Source of the DNA: an uncultured Oscillospiraceae bacterium
GTDB taxonomy: Bacteria > Bacillota_A > Clostridia > Oscillospirales > Oscillospiraceae
Assembly: GCA_934561335.1 (NCBI GenBank)
Contig: CAKTGD010000027.1
Span: forward strand, 1 to 13,149
Direction of reading: 5' to 3'
Length of the DNA: 13,149 nt
The notes under the pieces were generated by a model. It saw only the letters and a list, made by a program, of their open reading frames with translations, was not told the origin of the DNA and searched no databases. The stretch's first letter is position 1, and each line of letters starts with the position of its first letter. The translations under genes and the position numbers were made by a program. Of this stretch, positions 12,773 through 13,149 are shown piece by piece.

Positions 12773-13149
12773 ATGATCCACACTCAGAACGAGGGCATCT
12801 ACCGCGCCCTCATCGCCCAATTGGACAAGCTGGCCCGGCACAACCGGCAGGAGAGCTACAAGACCCGGCAGCGGTACTATGAGGCCATGCAGCGGTTTTG
12901 CCGCTATTTGGCGGAGGAGTACCGCCTACAGAAGCTGGCCAACATCTCCGGCAAGCATCTGGTTGCCTACGTTCGCCACCTGCAGGAGAACGGTAAGGCG
13001 GCCAGCACCATCAAGACGGAGCTGGCGGCGATTCGGTTCTGGCATGACCAAATTTCCAATATTAAACATAAGTTGCCCTCCAACGCGGATCTAGCCGATC
13101 AGGCGCCGTTGGAGCGCCGAAAGCTTCAGGGGATTGACCGGCACTGGAC
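12773..13149 (+). CDS. Tyrosine recombinase/integrase, N-terminal part (runs off the window)
   Basis: The frame is open from ATG 12773 to the window end (125 codons) with AAAGGAAG six nt before the start. The product is helical and basic and has the look of the SAM-like core-binding domain of phage/ICE integrases. A first helix pair is rich in Arg, Lys and Tyr (ESYKTRQRYYEAM, FCRYLAEEYRLQKL). It is followed by ISGKHLVAYVRHLQENG, ASTIKTELAAIRFWHD and LPSN, the usual order before the catalytic domain. The catalytic Arg-His-Arg-Tyr set lies beyond the edge and cannot be checked. It would cut and join DNA at an attachment site, so an integrative element probably extends to the right. The upstream attenuated leader suggests controlled expression. 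Family call is good; element type is unknown. Confidence 0.82.
   Translation, partial: MIHTQNEGIYRALIAQLDKLARHNRQESYKTRQRYYEAMQRFCRYLAEEYRLQKLANISGKHLVAYVRHLQENGKAASTIKTELAAIRFWHDQISNIKHKLPSNADLADQAPLERRKLQGIDRHW

Overview
The window looks like chromosomal DNA of a gut-type Clostridia (Oscillospiraceae/Lachnospiraceae-like Firmicutes). Grounds: strong GGAGG ribosome binding sites, near-consensus TTGACA/TATAAT promoters, mid GC with AT-rich intergenic stretches, an AGCS sodium:amino-acid symporter, a split transketolase, and at the right edge a tyrosine integrase of the kind seen in clostridial integrative elements. This placement is inference from style, not a database match.

Positions 1-9600 hold one compact metabolic locus. 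A divergent control region (3021-3270) separates two operons. The left-going operon encodes a two-subunit transketolase (N half 2085-3020, C half 1082-2068) and a class II aldolase/epimerase (321-998), and ends at a strong terminator (143-176). The right-going operon encodes a zinc alcohol dehydrogenase (3271-4314), an FGGY sugar kinase with LsrK-like motifs (4342-5775), a PLP trans-sulfuration-family enzyme (5802-6992) and a sodium:alanine-type symporter (7059-8471). It ends at a bidirectional terminator (8506-8537) shared with a convergent SorC-family sugar-responsive regulator (8549-9499). A perfect 9-bp inverted repeat (3121-3150) just upstream of the right-going promoter is the obvious candidate operator.

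The enzymes suggest this route: a polyol or hydroxy compound is oxidised to a ketose, phosphorylated, and then epimerised or cleaved before transketolase feeds it to the pentose phosphate pathway. The only transporter is an amino-acid symporter, and the operon includes a C-S lyase-family enzyme. The true substrate may therefore be an amino-acid-linked or sulfur-containing sugar derivative. I know of no described pathway with exactly this set.

Positions 9600-13149 are accessory DNA. A left-going, AT-rich, overlapping three-gene operon (9805-11354) encodes a small conserved-looking protein, a Panacea (DUF4065/SocA-like) antitoxin-domain protein and an unrecognised 214-aa protein; this is a candidate toxin-antitoxin or defence module. 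To its right lie non-coding DNA with several inverted repeats, a GC-rich fragment resembling a phage/ICE protein (11818-12081), a terminator, a consensus promoter with a structured leader and attenuator-like hairpin (12166-12420), and the first 125 codons of a tyrosine recombinase (12773 to the window end).
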